A stretch of DNA of 64,000 bases from assembly GCA_014898425.1 (NCBI GenBank), contig RCSZ01000011.1, forward strand, positions 1,300,501 through 1,364,500, written 5' to 3'. How positions within the stretch are numbered: the stretch's first letter is position 1; the number at the start of each line of letters is the position of its first letter. Origin of the DNA: Botryotinia globosa (lineage: Eukaryota; Ascomycota; Leotiomycetes; Helotiales; Sclerotiniaceae). This document shows, piece after piece, positions 62,668 to 64,000 of the stretch. The notes beneath the pieces are model-generated. The model was not told the origin of the DNA, made no database searches, and saw only the letters and a program-made list of their open reading frames with translations. The translations under genes and the position numbers were made by a program.

Positions 62668-64000
62668 CTTGATAAAGGAGACAGACTTAGGTTATCTCCG
62701 ATGTAGCAAGTAGGAAGGAAACAATATAAAAAGTAAGAACAACGATTATCGAATCTTTGGATTGGGATTAATTGAGATAAATTCGAAGAATTAATCTCAG
62801 AAAAATTGTAGTAACCCTAAAGGAATTCGTAATAAAACGATGTAACTGAAAGGTTGGTTACTTTCAAAAGTATCGTCTTTCTTGTTGGATATTGTTGTTA
62901 TAGGAGTATCTGAAGAGTTGTAGGTATGATGGAAGAAGCATTGAAATGAAGAAAGAATTTTCAACTCTCTACTGACCCAAAGTGCGCGAGAAACCAAGCT
63001 AAGGGGGTAGACTGATACTAGGAAGAAATTCCAGCACTAGGAAGAAATTTCACGTGAGGAGTAAGATTTTCTGCAAGTTGCAAACACCTGAAGAGAAGGG
63101 GGCTCCGAATTAATTGTGGTGTTTCTATTGGTTTGAGTATGGATTTATTTTGTACTTTCCACTGTAATGGCTGCCAGTTTTCGAGTTGAAGTGAATGCAC
63201 TTGACCTTGACTGTCAGTAAAGTGGAATAAAATAGGACAAGTTGTGGGTCTTTCTTGAATGAAATCTCTACAAAGAGCTTTCTGAATTTGATTTGAAGAG
63301 TTGTATGATATTGTATTGGTTGTCCTGGTCAATATTGGATTTTCGACAAAGTTGATGTAGTTGAAATAAAGTATCGGATGAGGCTGCTCAGACTGTGAAT
63401 CATATGGGGTACATACCCAGAACTAGTTGCCTTATTAATCCTTCTTTCAAGATTGAAAAAGAAAGCAAGTGACCGAGAGGTAGCAGTGAAGTATGAATGG
63501 GTAGTGCGCCAGAGAAGAGATGATATAATTGAATGAATATCAGTTTCCCATGGAAAGCTTAGGTAGGTGCCAGGTGTGGTTTTTTGAGGATCAGGAGCGA
63601 AAAAAGTTGTAGCTAAGAAAGGATTGACTGTAATTCACATGTACAATCGCAGGCAAATGCGAAAGGTTGTAAAGGTCGAGGATTTGCGTCGTTTTTGTTG
63701 ACTGTTGACTGTTGACTATAGGCCGTAAAGTGTTAACGTCTCTGATTCCATCTTCGTTTGTATCCAGGAAGGTTCAGATGTTAGCTTACCCGTGATGGAT
63801 TTAGTGTTGATTTCAAAATGGGAAGCTGCGAATATGGAATATGCAAGCAAAAACAAGATAGGAAGTAACTGACCAGTCGTCGATCTACGTTTTCAAACTT
63901 CAACTCTTACAAGCTGCCCATCTAGTAAATTCATAGATAACCATGGTCACCTAAGCTTTTCACTTCGCAGCCATCCTCAATGATAAGTGAACGTGAACCA
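62668..64000. other. Upstream flank of the CCCH/2EXR gene
   Basis: Probably promoter and leader close to 62668. The rest has no supportable gene up to the window edge. A GTTGACT triplication lies near 63695-63717. The short minus-strand frames at 62797-62997 and 63018-63332 are AT-rich and show no domain. Confidence 0.4.

Overview
The window is nuclear DNA of a filamentous ascomycete, most likely a Leotiomycete of the Botrytis/Sclerotinia type. The evidence is many short introns (about 47 to 190 bp) with GTATGT/GTAAGT-like donors and CTAAC/CTGAC branch points, fungus-only families (HET, 2EXR, Pdr-type ABC transporters, fungal Fpg) and abundant simple-sequence tracts. The genus is an inference from family resemblance; no marker gene is present.

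Layout. 0-3.1 kb: TAF10 (minus, cut by the window edge) and the DEAH helicase PRP43 (plus) share a short divergent promoter. 3.1-8.7 kb: a long stretch with no supportable gene. 8.7-9.1 kb: a two-exon gene for a 126-residue protein with a Cys-rich N-terminal motif. 10-15.8 kb: a long transcript leader and a 1,221-residue disordered protein with a canonical eIF4E-binding motif. 17.4-20.2 kb: the SUMO ligase NSE2 (minus) and a Nudix hydrolase (plus). 22-23.6 kb: a Git1-like MFS permease. 25-27.3 kb: a broken HET-domain gene. 28.2-30.3 kb: a single-pass surface protein. 32-33.9 kb: an MCT-type MFS transporter. 36.6-39.4 kb: PEX11 and a fungal Fpg DNA glycosylase, divergent. 40.6-45.5 kb: a full-length Pdr-type ABC transporter with eight exons. 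46.5 kb: tRNA-Thr(UGU). 48.2-48.8 kb: a small secreted Cys-containing protein. 51.3-53.2 kb: a DXD glycosyltransferase. 55.8-57.7 kb: an alpha/beta-hydrolase-like protein lacking an obvious Ser nucleophile. 58.1-59.0 kb: a histidine phosphatase. 60.4-62.7 kb: a CCCH/2EXR protein with internal 55-56-residue repeats.

The genes do not form a pathway cluster. Most are housekeeping (transcription, splicing and ribosome biogenesis, DNA repair, peroxisome proliferation). Accessory items (ABC efflux pump, two MFS carriers, HET pseudogene, small secreted protein, Cys-motif protein) lie between them. The items most worth following up are the small Cys-motif protein at 8.7 kb, the eIF4E-binding protein with its repeated IFAS-type motif, the HET gene whose stops are all TGA, and the repeat array in the CCCH/2EXR protein. 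Exon limits were read by eye from splice signals and frame continuity; no alignment or RNA data were available.
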